Part shown: one piece after another, positions 39,501-50,295 of the stretch
Position numbering within the stretch: position 1 is the stretch's first letter
Layout: the number at the start of each line of letters is the position of its first letter
Assembly: GCA_010909725.1 (NCBI GenBank)
Contig: JAACMV010000007.1
Span: 1,054,001 to 1,118,000 of the forward strand
DNA length: 64,000 bases
DNA from: Picochlorum sp. 'celeri'
Taxonomy: Eukaryota; Chlorophyta; Trebouxiophyceae
Direction of reading: 5' to 3'
The notes under the pieces: generated by a model
Databases searched by the model: none
Told to the model about the DNA's origin: nothing
The model's input: the letters and a program-made list of their open reading frames with translations, nothing else
Made by a program: the position numbers and the translations under genes

Positions 39501-41190
39501 ATGAAACCGCTTTCCGTGCTGGTTCTGTTGCTCTGCCTCGACTTCTGCACGAGAGCAGCACAGGGTAAGAAAACCTGCTTAATCATCCATTTGAGTAGCT
39601 TTTGATGCATGAATACGTGCACTATTCATCATATATGTCCACGAATGCTGGGCGATCAGGGTTTCAGCAATTCGCGTGTGGTTGTTATTTGCAGGTCAAC
39701 CGGGAACGACTGAAAAGGGGGCAGCGCCACTGCCAGAGTCCGCGGGACCCATGAATGTTGGGGACGAGGTTGCCACCAACAAATCATATCCTGTACTTGG
39801 CCTGCCATGTTTACTTGATTCATCTTGTAGGCAAGCATTTGGAATTTCCAGGCCATATTGCAATGCTGGGGACTGTGTGCAATGCGTGAACAATGGTCAG
39901 TGTAGTGCGTTGGGCACCTCAAAGCCATACTGCAGTGTTTCAGGAAGCAGTGCGAATACCTGTGTTGCATGTGACAATAATTCTCATTGTGCAACGGGGG
40001 TATGTTCAGCGGACAAGGTTTGTGTGGAATGTTTGACCGATGATCAGTGCACCAATAGCACATTGCCATATTGCAGTACGTCTGCGTCTGGACCGACTGC
40101 TCAGACATGCGTTGCATGTAATACCGACTCTCACTGCCCAGATGGACTGTTGTGTTCTCCTGAAAAAAAATGTGTCCAATGCTTGGATTCGGAGGATTGT
40201 GTTTCCGTAACTCTTTTTGATGGGACTCCCCTGCCATACTGTACTGCATCTGAATGGTGTTCTGAATGTAATGGTTTGGATCGGACCTGTGATAAAGAAA
40301 ACCTCTTGGGCACCGCCGTCTGCTCTATTTTTGGTGAATGTATTGCTCAGTGTGAGACTGATGCTGACTGCTTGAGTGATCTCCATCCTTACTGTGATGC
40401 AAATAGTGGTCAATGTGCTAGCTGCCAGGGGGATGCAGAATGTCCAGATGGCTTGCAATGCTATGCACCAACTGGGGAGGTGCCTCGATGCATTGAATGT
40501 TTAGATAATGATATGTGTGATGATGGGTTGCTCTGTGATCTAGATCGCTACAGATGCCAAGAATGTGTGGATAATGACGATTGTCCTGGCTCATACCTCT
40601 GTGCCAGTCATGGCAGGTGTCAACAATGCCTGGACGATAGTGACTGTCCTTCACGTGTGCCACTGTGCAGTCAGGGATATTGTGTTGCATGTGAAGATGA
40701 TACAGATTGTCCCAGTTACAATCCACGCTGTTCTGATGAGGATCACAGATGCTATGGATGCCTTGGTGATGATGATTGTGAGAGCCCATTGGCACCATTT
40801 TGCATCAGCAATGCCTGCCAAGCCTGTCGTACGGATACTGACTGTCCAGAAGATATTCCTACATGTTCATCTGGACAGTGTGTTCAGTGTCTTGTAGATG
40901 CTGAATGCGATGATGGACGACGTTGCGATGCTCAGAGTCACAAATGTGTCGCATGTACAGAAGAGGGTGCAGATGATCCGGCATGTCCCAACTCGACGCC
41001 ATTTTGCTCATCAGGGTACTGTCAGGAATGTATTTCACCAAATGATTGTCCAAATGGTCTTCCGTGTACGGATGGAGTTTGCTCCGAATGTACATCGAAT
41101 GATGCCTGTGCAGCTCTACCAGTTCCAACGTATAAAACATGCCTGGCAGATGGGGACGTATACAGATGTATCTCGAATTTGAAGGCATAA
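39501..41190 (+). CDS. Secreted Cys-rich repeat protein
   Basis: Exon 1 (39501-39564) encodes the signal peptide MKPLSVLVLLLCLDFCTRAAQ. A 130-nt phase-1 intron (GTAAGA...TTGCAG) joins exon 2 (39695-41190), total 519 aa. From about residue 50 to the end the protein is a string of some 16 short units of 20-40 residues. Their pattern is C-x2-C-x4-5-D/N-C-P-x-G/N-x-C-x4-7-C (for example CVACEDDTDCPSYNPRC, CQACRTDTDCPEDIPTC). The acidic residue before each Cys could bind calcium. Similar Cys-repeat arrays occur in bacterial and protist surface proteins. There is no membrane anchor, so it is probably secreted or part of the cell covering. Its partner is unknown; it is tail to tail with the receptor-like kinase gene 122 bp away. 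Confidence 0.8.
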
Positions 41191-41312
41191 CTGACACGTA
41201 TTAACTGTTATCATCAAGTTACATGGGCGATACATTATTATATGCCTGAATTATTAGGTCTCAAGATAAAATAGCAAGTTCAAAATGATCACGTTCATGT
41301 TGTGTCTTTAGT

Positions 41313-44300
41313 TTAATCTGATGAATCAGAATTGGTATTCTTCGTTATTTGATCCTTTATCAAGTCACTGAGCATGTTTCTCAGCTGCTGCACAATGCCG
41401 TCCATTGTTGGCCGTTGGGCAGGATCTAATGCCCAGCACTGTTTTATCAGTGCCACATACTCATCGTAGCATGCCAAGGGTCCTGCCGGGAGTTCCGCTT
41501 GCTCAGGAATGACAAGCTCTTTGCCTTGGAGGACAGAATTGATGATTGAAAATGGATTTGTATTCTCCCCCCAAGGCAACTTCCATGTCATTAATTCCCA
41601 CAGCACAATGCCAAAAGAGTATACATCGGCAGCTTTGCCACCATGCTCACCTCGCAGAATTTCTGGAGCCAACCACCGAGGATTGGTGATTTGAAGTGAA
41701 CTTGAAAACGAATCCTTCTCCAGAGCCCTACTAAGATTGAAATCGGATATCTTGACATGCCATAAAGCATCTACTAGCAGATTTGGACTCTTCAGATCCC
41801 TGTGGATAATGGGAGGGGATCTCGAGTGCAAATACAGCATTCCTTTTGCAGCATCTGTGGCAATGCCAAGCAAGTGTACCCAATCAATCTGTCTGGAGGA
41901 CTTTGCATCTCTATTTGCTTCCGCAAGTATTTTGTCTACGGATCGTCGACTACAGTACTCCATTACCAACGCAGGAGGATCTAGACAACATCCAAGGTAT
42001 TGCACGCAGTTTGGATGGCGTAAGCCAGCCATGATGGATGCCTCTTTTTGGAGTGCAAGTAATGCTTCCTCACTCGGCGGCTGATCTGGTGCCCAACCCA
42101 TTGCTCTTTTGGTATCATGTGTCAATACCTTTACAGCCACAGTCGTTTGCAAATACCTGCCGAGCCAAACAAGCCCGTATGATCCTTCTCCAATTGTCTT
42201 GACCAATTCGATATCTGTGAAATCAATAATGTCAAACGTGGATGTCAAATTTGCAAGATCACAGGATCGTGAGGTCATTGAGTCAATCCGTCCTGCTTTT
42301 GTTGGCGACTCCTGGGACTGTTCTCTACTACTGTTCCCTATCTCATACGCCTCCACTCCTATTTTTCTTGGGGACATACTATCACCGCTGTTGGATGTCA
42401 AGCTATCCTTTCTGAACCCAACAATGCCTTTCTCAGCATCATGGTATAAGTCTTTATTGGCTGCTATTCGTCTAGTCTTTTTCTTCTTCCTCCATAATAC
42501 AACAATGAGCAATAATATTGTTGCAAACAGTGCACCCCCAAGGGCCGATCCCACAGCAATACCAACAATGTCAGATGATTGCACAGTGATGGCACCATAG
42601 TCATCTACAGTTGGGTCCAGACTGGAGAGATACACATCAAACTCACAGACGTTGGTTGAGTTTAGAGACTCGAAGAAAACGCCAATATATCGACCAGACT
42701 GGTTGCATTTGACACCCTTTTGCATTCTTCCAGGTGGCACTTGCAGTTCTCCACAAATATTCACCAAGGACAAGTCATCAATATTTTGTGAATCAGAGAC
42801 AAATACCGTCGCCTCTGCATTTGAATATCCAGACTGAATGGCAGAACCTTTCAAACTTAACATGACAGACTCAATGTTTCCCATGTAACCAGTATCAATG
42901 GCGAATGAGAAACCAGCTCCTCCAGCCCCTGACAGCCTTGTACACGTCCTGATGTTGCCATCCACCATGAATCCACGACCAAGTTCAGTGATGTTACCAG
43001 CAACCGTGTTTTCAGATGCTAATATCGTCTTTCCTGCCGCAATATTTGACTCTGCGGACCAGACTTTGACATTTGACAGACTCATGATTGGTCGTGATGC
43101 AGCATACAGGACCACAAAGCTGCCTTGCACATATTGCACAGGGACGATCAGTGTCTGACCTGCCTCGAACGCAATTTCAGAAGCAACCAACTCATTTGCA
43201 AAAATATTGTCCTTGTTGGAGCCCACATACACGGATATATTATACATTGGGTCTCCACTCCTGATGCTAATCCCAGAGACTGTGTACTCTGTGCCTAAAT
43301 CAACAAACCAATACACTGGTTCAACCCTGACAGCCTTCATGCCACTTCCTTCCCACTCCCAATCCATGATTCCTTCAAAGAATATCCCATTCTCTATTGG
43401 TAATCCTTCCCCACGAACAACAGCACCGGCAATTTCTGCACCAACTGTTCCAACAACGCTTCGCTGATTTCCACCAGCAAACATGCCTTGAGCAACATCG
43501 GAGCCAGATTTGTATGGAATTAGCATGTCATTATAGCAAGGAAGTGCAACTCCTTCTCCGGGCAAGGCATTTCCTGCTTGTAATCCACTGTTGTATCTGA
43601 GCAGATCCTTCAGAGTCACATTAAACGACCATGCTGCTTCCAATAAATTTGAGGATGGCAATGCTTCAGTTTCACCACAAGGGGTAGGACAAGTTCCCAG
43701 TGTATTGGTTATGACCACATTTGTAGGGTTTGTATACCTGAGGCTATCTGATGATCTGATGTATATTCTCTCCAAAGAGTCCTCAATACTGGCTGTCCTC
43801 CTCCTCCCAAACAGCCCCTGTGATGCACTTTCTGTGTATCCAATATGAGGAGTCATTGCGAAGAGGTTTCTATATACAAGATACACTTGAGACGTGTTGG
43901 TCACAAAAGCAGAATCCAGAGATACCACAGTGGGGCCTTCAATATTTCTAAAATCCTCTCCATCAGGCATGGTACCATAGTACTTCGGATCTACTACTGG
44001 AACTGCACCGCACAAGTAGTCATTTCCAGGTCGAATTGTAATGACTGCTTGAGGAGCAAATCCATTCGATAGCCATTCTGATCCCGGGAGCCTTCCAGTC
44101 AAGTCATTTCCATCAAGGCTCATCCGTGTCAGGGATGGAAACGTCTGCTTTGACCCGTATGCTGCAGGCAACTCCCCAGTAAGCTTGTTTTGACTTAATT
44201 CTAATCTTTTCAAAGTTCTTGAAGACCATTGAGGTGGCAAATACCCTTCGAATCCGTTATCTGAGAGATCCAGTGCTTCCAGGTTTGGTATTTTCAACAC

Positions 44301-44774
44301 ATCTGGTGACAGCATCCCTTTCAAGCCCAAGCCCCTCAAATTCACTTCAATGACGACTGGACCTCTACACAGCACTCCAGACCATGTTTGTTTCCCTATA
44401 CACGGAGAAGAGTCTGGCCAATTCCACCCATACCACCGTGGGACAGATTTTGTCGCTTCATTCCAGTTGGTAGTTCTGTACACGACATCCATCAACAACA
44501 ATCCCTCAGGAGAAACAACATCCAACGTCCAATCCTGCGACCCAAGGCCATCCTTGTTTCCATTTCCCTTTGTGTCATTTGCATCAGGAGGAGACAGAAA
44601 CACTACTCCTCTTGATGGTGCTGGCGCCACAAATGGTGCCGGTGCCGGCGAGGCTTCTGCTTCTCCATAATCATAGTCGTCGTCGTCATCATCATCATCG
44701 GCGTAGACACGTCGTTGCATCACAACCAACAAGATCACAACCAACAACAACCACCTCCTGTACCTAAACCTCAT
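41313..44774 (-). CDS. LRR receptor-like protein kinase (TKL type) with discoidin-like ectodomain
   Basis: 1153 aa, one exon. A signal peptide (RWLLLVVILLVVMQRRVYA) is followed by an Asp run and a Pro/Ala stretch. An LRRNT-like segment (WYGWNWPDSSPCIGKQTWSGVLC) precedes plant-type LRRs (LEALDLSDNGFEGYLPPQW, LKRLELSQNKLTGELP, SLDGNDLTGRLPG). A Cys-containing LysM-like stretch (about 355-415) and a discoidin/F5-8C-like beta region (about 480-700) follow. The membrane helix is near residue 735-757 (ALGGALFATILLLIVVLW) with a stop-transfer KKKKTRR. The kinase (about 845-1130) has GEGSYG, AVKV, HRDLKSPNLL, SDFNLS (DFN instead of DFG) and the APE motif in WLAPEILRG. The kinase is Raf/TKL-like. The ligand is unknown. 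Confidence 0.85.
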   Translation of the reverse strand: MRFRYRRWLLLVVILLVVMQRRVYADDDDDDDDYDYGEAEASPAPAPFVAPAPSRGVVFLSPPDANDTKGNGNKDGLGSQDWTLDVVSPEGLLLMDVVYRTTNWNEATKSVPRWYGWNWPDSSPCIGKQTWSGVLCRGPVVIEVNLRGLGLKGMLSPDVLKIPNLEALDLSDNGFEGYLPPQWSSRTLKRLELSQNKLTGELPAAYGSKQTFPSLTRMSLDGNDLTGRLPGSEWLSNGFAPQAVITIRPGNDYLCGAVPVVDPKYYGTMPDGEDFRNIEGPTVVSLDSAFVTNTSQVYLVYRNLFAMTPHIGYTESASQGLFGRRRTASIEDSLERIYIRSSDSLRYTNPTNVVITNTLGTCPTPCGETEALPSSNLLEAAWSFNVTLKDLLRYNSGLQAGNALPGEGVALPCYNDMLIPYKSGSDVAQGMFAGGNQRSVVGTVGAEIAGAVVRGEGLPIENGIFFEGIMDWEWEGSGMKAVRVEPVYWFVDLGTEYTVSGISIRSGDPMYNISVYVGSNKDNIFANELVASEIAFEAGQTLIVPVQYVQGSFVVLYAASRPIMSLSNVKVWSAESNIAAGKTILASENTVAGNITELGRGFMVDGNIRTCTRLSGAGGAGFSFAIDTGYMGNIESVMLSLKGSAIQSGYSNAEATVFVSDSQNIDDLSLVNICGELQVPPGRMQKGVKCNQSGRYIGVFFESLNSTNVCEFDVYLSSLDPTVDDYGAITVQSSDIVGIAVGSALGGALFATILLLIVVLWRKKKKTRRIAANKDLYHDAEKGIVGFRKDSLTSNSGDSMSPRKIGVEAYEIGNSSREQSQESPTKAGRIDSMTSRSCDLANLTSTFDIIDFTDIELVKTIGEGSYGLVWLGRYLQTTVAVKVLTHDTKRAMGWAPDQPPSEEALLALQKEASIMAGLRHPNCVQYLGCCLDPPALVMEYCSRRSVDKILAEANRDAKSSRQIDWVHLLGIATDAAKGMLYLHSRSPPIIHRDLKSPNLLVDALWHVKISDFNLSRALEKDSFSSSLQITNPRWLAPEILRGEHGGKAADVYSFGIVLWELMTWKLPWGENTNPFSIINSVLQGKELVIPEQAELPAGPLACYDEYVALIKQCWALDPAQRPTMDGIVQQLRNMLSDLIKDQITKNTNSDSSD

Positions 44775-44818
44775 TCTGTCCTACAGTCTGTGATTCCTCC
44801 TTCTATCTTCTTTCAAAA

Positions 44819-45298
44819 ATGTTCAGTACAAGTATAAAAAAGCCTCCAACGTACGTGCTTACTGTGCACCTAGCATCATCTGCACAGTCAACCCTCTTCA
44901 TGGTGAGTGCAACTCGAGCACAACAGAACCTTCCTGGTCAACTGGACCCGACGCGGTTCGGAGCAACACCACCACGCCCTTCCCACAACCTCACCCAAAT
45001 AATTCATAACAATTAAACGCCATATATTTACCACAACGTCAGCACGCCCCATCCAAGACGACCACCAACGCGCACGTGCCCACGAAGCTGGCCCTCCTCC
45101 CAAAACCCAAAGCAGGTGCCCATCCAACACCCCCCTGGACCGGAACAACACGCACAACGACCCGAGAGCGACGCCCCGCCTGGACGTCAACGGCAGAAGT
45201 TCGCACCTTTATGCTATGAAATGGAAGAAACGGAACAAAAAATTGCACAATTACGCTCTGCAACACGCGACAACCTCAAAATACACGGGCCAACGTGA
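44819..45298 (+). CDS. Possible small two-exon gene of unknown function
   Basis: Exons 44819-44902 and 45116-45298 would join in phase 0 over a GTGAGT...AAGCAG intron of 213 nt, giving 88 aa. The second exon begins VPIQHPPGPEQ and ends with a short coil (CYEMEETEQKIAQLRSATRD). No family is recognised. The region is unusually C-rich on this strand, and the divergent start of the receptor kinase is only 45 bp away. It could equally be promoter sequence, so confidence is low. Confidence 0.25.
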
Positions 45299-45765
45299 TT
45301 CGAGGAGCAACGAAAAGCAACTCTGCAAGCCTCCTCGTATCTCTTCTTCCAATTCCGATATCACGCATACGTGACCGCCCAAGAAATAATAAATTCCAAC
45401 CGTATGTTCTTATTGACACACGAACACTACAATACGCAGGCACCGACCACGGCAATTCCTTGTCGAGATGGAACCAACTGCCTTCTTGTCTGTACTCTCC
45501 CACGTATACTGTTGTGATCGTTTCAACCAACTGAGACAAAATTCGGAAATTACAATAGCCGAGGTCGGAGGAAACCATGATTTCATGCGATTGACTCTCA
45601 CCGCTCATGGACAATAGTTGATCAATTCATTGCTCCGATTACACAAGACAGTTGACCGGTACCTGCTATGCATGTCCTTCAGACATCTTCAGATATCAAC
45701 AGAAAAAACTAGCCCATCTCATATTGGTATATATCCATCTCATATTGGTATATGTACAAAACGGT
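45299..45765. other. Intergenic region, 467 bp
   Basis: No gene is supported. A 21-bp unit (CCATCTCATATTGGTATAT) is present twice in tandem at about 45715-45756, just before the start of the EF-hand gene. Confidence 0.6.
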
Positions 45766-46338
45766 ATGGGTCAAGTCTGGAGTGGAGGTCCTGGGCTGAC
45801 ACAGTACGAAGTAGAAGAACTGGTGGACTTGTCGAAAGGGTGTTTCACTCAGGAGGACATTGAGGCATTATATCGGCGATTTAGAACCTTGGATAGAAAC
45901 AGAAAGGGGTATCTATTGGGGAATGAGTTGTTGGATATACCAGAACTGTCCATAAATCCACTGAATAAAAGGATTGCTTATTTCTGTGATGGCATCAATT
46001 TCAAAGAGTTTGTTAGGATACTGGCACCGTATAGTAGACGTGCGTCACGTGAAGATACCCTTCGAGCGTTGTTTGGGGTCTGGGATGTGAATGGAGATGG
46101 GTGTGTATGCCATGAAGATGTGGAACTGTTGATACGTCAGGCTGGAGGGGGGCATCTGAGGGAGGAGGAGGTGCAGCGTGTGGTGGATCGGGTCATGGAA
46201 GAGTGTTGGAAGAAGAATTATGGCAAGGCGCAGAAGAAGACGTATGATCAAGGGTGGGCAATGTCATTTCAAGAGTTTTGTGTAGCATTAGAGGATTCAG
46301 ATGTGGATTTATATGTCGACATTCCTCCTATTCATTAG
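45766..46338 (+). CDS. Calcineurin B homologous (CHP-like) EF-hand protein
   Basis: 190 aa from the ATG at 45766, chosen because MGQVWSG gives an N-myristoylation Gly2 as in calcineurin B, CHP and CBL proteins. TQEDIEALYRRFRTLDRNRKGYL is a degenerate first EF-hand, and NELLDIPELSINPLNKRIAYFF-like spacing (here IAYFCDG) is the CNB/CHP hallmark. A canonical third EF loop is DVNGDGCVCHED. The fourth is partly degenerate (MSFQEFCVALEDSDV). Only one loop looks able to bind Ca2+ well. CHP proteins regulate Na+/H+ exchangers and kinases. Whether it pairs with a phosphatase (CNB role) or a transporter cannot be decided. Confidence 0.8.
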   Translation: MGQVWSGGPGLTQYEVEELVDLSKGCFTQEDIEALYRRFRTLDRNRKGYLLGNELLDIPELSINPLNKRIAYFCDGINFKEFVRILAPYSRRASREDTLRALFGVWDVNGDGCVCHEDVELLIRQAGGGHLREEEVQRVVDRVMEECWKKNYGKAQKKTYDQGWAMSFQEFCVALEDSDVDLYVDIPPIH

Positions 46339-46415
46339 TAGCAGTCATGATGAGGGTCCATGACGTTGTATTTCTTCAGTATAAATTGTAATTAGTACAC
46401 CAGGATTGCGTGGAG

Positions 46416-48200
46416 ATGATGGATATAGACGACATTGAAGAGTTGCATGCGGCTGGGTCGGTCTCAACCCAAGATGTCTCTCGGCAGTCGAAAAATGTGG
46501 GTGTGAGGACGGCAAAGATGAAAAAAGATCGCATAAAATCTAGCAGAAATGGAGAAAGAGAGAAGGCGACTGCCATGGTGCCAGGAACTGAAAAGATTTG
46601 GGTCAGGACATTTGGGTGTTCGCATAACATTTCCGATGCGGAATTCATGGCTGGGCAACTGTATGAGTATGGATACTGCTTGTTGGATGACGTGGAATCG
46701 GAGTTTGCGGATTTGTGGTTGATTAATAGTTGTACAGTGAAGGGTCCGTCGCAGAGTGCAGTGGGGAACTTGGTGCGACGGGCGAGGGAGTTGGATATAC
46801 CTGTCGTGGTTTCTGGGTGTGTGCCACAGGGACAGAAGGATGCGGGTGAGTTGAAAGGTGTGAGTATGTTGGGGGTGACGCAGATTGATAGGGTGGTTGA
46901 GGCGGTTGAGGAGACGTTGAAAGGGAATACAGTCAGTATGCTTGCGAAGAAGGAACTTCCAAGGTTGGATCTCCCAAAGATTCGGAAGAATCCATACGTA
47001 GAGATTGTTCCTTTGTCTACTGGATGTCTTGGGGCGTGCACGTATTGCAAAACAAAGCATGCCAGGGGTCATTTAGGGTCATATTCACCAGATGTGTTGG
47101 TCGAGAGGGTGAAGAGTGCTGTGGAAGATCCTCTGGTACGGGAGATTTGGTTGAGTAGTGAGGATACAGGAGCATATGGGAGGGATATTCAGACAACGTT
47201 ACCGGAGCTCCTGGACTCGTTGATTGCAGTGTTGCCTGCTGATGGGAGGGTCATGTTGCGGGTTGGTATGACCAATCCGCCGTTCATCTTGGAGCATTTG
47301 GATAGAATTGGGCAAGCGTTACGGCATCCTTTATGCTTTTCATATTTGCATGTACCAGTTCAATCGGGAAGTGATGCTGTTCTGGAGAAGATGAACAGAG
47401 AATATACGAGAGCAGAGTTTGAAACGGTGTGTGATACACTGCTTGCAGCAGTGCCAGATATGGAGTTGGCCACGGATATCATTGCAGGATTTCCAGGGGA
47501 GACTGCAGAGGATCATGAGGAAACCATGACACTGATTCGAAAATATAGATTCCCTCACTGCCATATAAGTCAATTTTATCCACGCCCTGGAACTCCTGCA
47601 GCCAGGATGAAAAAGGTTCCAACAAGCATTGTCAAGGCACGTAGTAGGGAAATTACAGCCGAGGTTGATTCTTGGACGGACGCATACAAACATTTGATGG
47701 GTCGGATTGTGCGCTGTTGTGTTGTGGATACTGCGGCGGACAAGGTGTCTGTAGTAGGGCACTCAAAGACATATGCTCAAGTACTGCTCATGCCTGATGC
47801 CCCAGATGGCTCTGGGCCAATCATGGGGTGCGTTGTTGAGGCAGAAATCTATTGGGTAGGGAGATGGTCTGTGAAAGGCAAGGTCCTTAGAGTAATTTAT
47901 CGACCACCATCAGATACAGCATCGGCGAAGAGGCTTGGCACCACTGTCACGCCGTCACCTGATACAAAGCCATCATCAGCACAGCAACAAAGGGCACACA
48001 GCAGCACGGGTATCCCAACTCCCAAAACCAGCCACGAAACAGGATGGCATCAGGTGGAATCTAAATCTCAGAATATTACCACGGAAAAGCTCGAAACAGC
48101 ACAAGATGGACCTGACACAGCCAAGGTGATTATCCTCTTGTCACTTATTCTTGCTCTTTCATCAATCCTGCTATCCTCATTCTCTGCCATGTTTGAATAA
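46416..48200 (+). CDS. CDKAL1: CDKAL1, threonylcarbamoyladenosine tRNA methylthiotransferase
   Basis: 594 aa from the ATG at 46416. It converts t6A37 to ms2t6A37 in tRNA-Lys(UUU). The MTTase N-terminal domain has its three Fe-S cysteines in FGCSHN, NSCTVK and SGCVPQ. The radical-SAM domain has CLGACTYC (CxxxCxxC), and [21 protein letters not shown] and [11 protein letters not shown] are family blocks. A TRAM domain ([11 protein letters not shown]...) is followed by a Ser/Thr-rich linker and a C-terminal hydrophobic helix ([18 protein letters not shown]), the tail anchor that places eukaryotic CDKAL1 in the ER membrane. All catalytic residues are present. The gene starts about 80 bp after the EF-hand gene. 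Confidence 0.95.
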   Translation: MMDIDDIEELHAAGSVSTQDVSRQSKNVGVRTAKMKKDRIKSSRNGEREKATAMVPGTEKIWVRTFGCSHNISDAEFMAGQLYEYGYCLLDDVESEFADLWLINSCTVKGPSQSAVGNLVRRARELDIPVVVSGCVPQGQKDAGELKGVSMLGVTQIDRVVEAVEETLKGNTVSMLAKKELPRLDLPKIRKNPYVEIVPLSTGCLGACTYCKTKHARGHLGSYSPDVLVERVKSAVEDPLVREIWLSSEDTGAYGRDIQTTLPELLDSLIAVLPADGRVMLRVGMTNPPFILEHLDRIGQALRHPLCFSYLHVPVQSGSDAVLEKMNREYTRAEFETVCDTLLAAVPDMELATDIIAGFPGETAEDHEETMTLIRKYRFPHCHISQFYPRPGTPAARMKKVPTSIVKARSREITAEVDSWTDAYKHLMGRIVRCCVVDTAADKVSVVGHSKTYAQVLLMPDAPDGSGPIMGCVVEAEIYWVGRWSVKGKVLRVIYRPPSDTASAKRLGTTVTPSPDTKPSSAQQQRAHSSTGIPTPKTSHETGWHQVESKSQNITTEKLETAQDGPDTAKVIILLSLILALSSILLSSFSAMFE

Positions 48201-48278
48201 TAATAACACCTACGACCGGTGTCAACGAATGAATGAATACACAAGTAAATAAATAAATAAACGAATGTATATAATGTA

Positions 48279-48963
48279 TTAATGATCCATGAACTTATCT
48301 ATCAGCGCCGAGAATGCTGCAAACGATGCACACCCAACACACATGGCCTTGGGTCCTCCACTGTGCGCAAGGATCGCGCCAGCCGTGCACCCAGCATATA
48401 TGCTGTTATACATATCGTGCTTCGCTCTATATGTCTCAATAATACACTCTGATCCCGAAAACAAGGCCCCCATCATACCAAACCCCTTTGCATATGACCT
48501 ACACCATGGACAGAACATGAGACACCCGTCATCACAAGGACAAACACATGGACGCACATACTACGAGACCACGTTGACTTTCCCACCTCTCTCATCACCT
48601 GTCTAAATGATTTTTTCGTCTCCGCTGTTGTTGACAACGTCCCGTCAATATGCTACATGCATGACAACACCAAAAATCACCACCTGCCAGGCCTAGAAGA
48701 GTACAAATATCCGCACATACCGATGTATCCATTGTCCCCATGAATATCCCAAACACTACTCCTAATCCTGTCCCCATGACACCTGAAAGAATCGTCCGAA
48801 CAGCGCAATTGTTCATAAAATCCTCCTGAGCTATTGACTCAGGGGTAGGCATATCCAATCGCTGATACATCCCAGGACTCCCTGGCTTTCGTTTCTTTGG
48901 AGCATCTTGTGTTTTTATATTCTCAGAAGAACCGCTATCGATCGTTTGATTCTCAGTACTCAT
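48279..48963 (-). CDS. TIM22: Mitochondrial carrier translocase TIM22
   Basis: Exons 48721-48963, 48558-48598 and 48279-48498 (introns 122 and 59 nt) join in phase to 167 aa. The 41-nt middle exon supplies [14 protein letters not shown], the expected bridge. The Tim17/22/23 fold shows [28 protein letters not shown] and [26 protein letters not shown] and GPKAMCVGC. The paired cysteines (NNCAV and MCVGC, plus SECII) are those that form the intramolecular disulphide in TIM22. It inserts carrier proteins into the inner mitochondrial membrane. The start at 48963 (MSTENQ) is the first in-frame ATG. The donor GTGCGT of intron 2 is unusual but gives the best protein. Confidence 0.88.
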
Positions 48964-49115
48964 CGCCCTGTTGCTTTTATTTTTTTCCTCCTTCGAATAC
49001 CAGGAATTCCTCAGCAATTGAAAGAATACGAATGCTAATGCGCTATCAAATACCGTTTACAATATATGTAATAATTTTAATGTGGAAAGAATCAGCCAAA
49101 TCTGCTCGATCAAGA

Positions 49116-50058
49116 TCAGTCGCCATCTTTTTCATTGCATGCACTTGCCAGAGTTAGCTCCCGTAAATTAAACTTGCTCAATGCCCTATATTTCTGAACT
49201 ACCGCTGCGCCGCAGGTGCCTTTGATCACATTCACAAGTACAGTCTTATCTGGATTGTTCAGATCAACCTTGTACGGAGGCTGATCAATGGCACTGGCAT
49301 ATGCATTGATGACATCCATTCGTTGCAATGAGGGTGGATGTGCCCTCCTTTCGCAGTCCACAGAGAATGTAGTCGTGATCGTACCATCGCTCTTAGGAAA
49401 GTGTTCTTTAGCGATGATCTTCCCCATGTCTTTGATATCATCCAATTCGGAGGATGATGTGTAATCAATAGGGTAGAATCGATTGCAGATCCGTGCCTTG
49501 TTCTGCCCAGTTTCCTTGGCAGTCTCTAATGCATGCATCACAATATCTGATGGCCGTGGCCCATCCTCATATTTGCATTCTATATACACCAGGGCAGAGA
49601 TACCGACTTCTCTGATGGAAAAGTCCTGTTTGTCCTTGTCCTTGAGGTCTGCTATTTCACCTGCTAATAGTGAGCTGATATCATTCCCATCCCCTTTTTC
49701 CTTTGATTCATCCGATTCTTTCGAGCCATGAGAATCTTTGAGTGCTTCGAATGATTCTGATAGGATGGCGAGAGCTTCTCTCCCAGCCTTCTTCTCCTGC
49801 CCCAGAATACAACTGACCAGCACTCCTCTGCTACCTTTTGGAATGCCCTTTACTTTGGAACTCTGCAATCGCACCCATTAAATAATTATTTTGACTCATA
49901 ATATACCGCTCTGTTCATGTATATGTGCCGTCTGTGGCGAGAATCACCCGGGAAGAGTAAATGCATGCAGAATTCTGAGTTGCACGTACATCGAACCATT
50001 TCTTCCTTTTGCCCCGGCCTTCCCGCCGAGATCCACCATCAAATTGTCTTTTACTCAT
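49116..50058 (-). CDS. TAN1: THUMP-domain tRNA acetylation adaptor TAN1/THUMPD1
   Basis: Exon 1 (49990-50058) encodes MSKRQFDGGSRREGRGKRKKWFD. A 127-nt phase-0 intron (GTACGT...TTGCAG) leads to exon 2 (49116-49862); total 271 aa. The family pattern is a KKW near the start, SRGVLVSCILGQEKKAGREAL (a strand and helix), an acidic insert, and a THUMP domain with CNRFYPIDYT, TTTFSVDCERR, RMDVINAYASAI and VDLNNPDKTVLVNVIKGTCG. TAN1 brings tRNA-Ser and tRNA-Leu to the NAT10/Kre33 acetylase that makes ac4C12. Confidence 0.92.
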
Positions 50059-50295
50059 CAGGAATATAATTTTACAATGTCGAATCCACAGCATGGGCTG
50101 GTTGACTTTGTAAGGAAGCATGCCAGCAAGAAGTCATCTAGATGCAGATCTGCAGATGCGCAAGGAATTTGATCAGGTGTCCACGTCACCACGCGGATTT
50201 GGCCATAAAACCCTGCATTGCAACGCCAAGTCTCTCGTCTTTTACATTAAAAATTACCTATTTGTGAGAGGAGCACTGAAGATTCATTGGAGACG
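50059..50295. other. Short divergent intergenic region with a possible leader exon
   Basis: 237 bp. An exon at 50079-50111 (MSNPQHGLVDF) followed by GTAAGG could splice to an acceptor at 50267-50268 and extend the hydrolase N-terminus by RSTEDSLET. The phase agrees, but the evidence is thin. Confidence 0.35.

Noticed and set aside
46376..47072. Two long open frames opposite CDKAL1
   Set aside because: They are antisense to the conserved MTTase domain and have no recognisable content; shadows of biased codon use.
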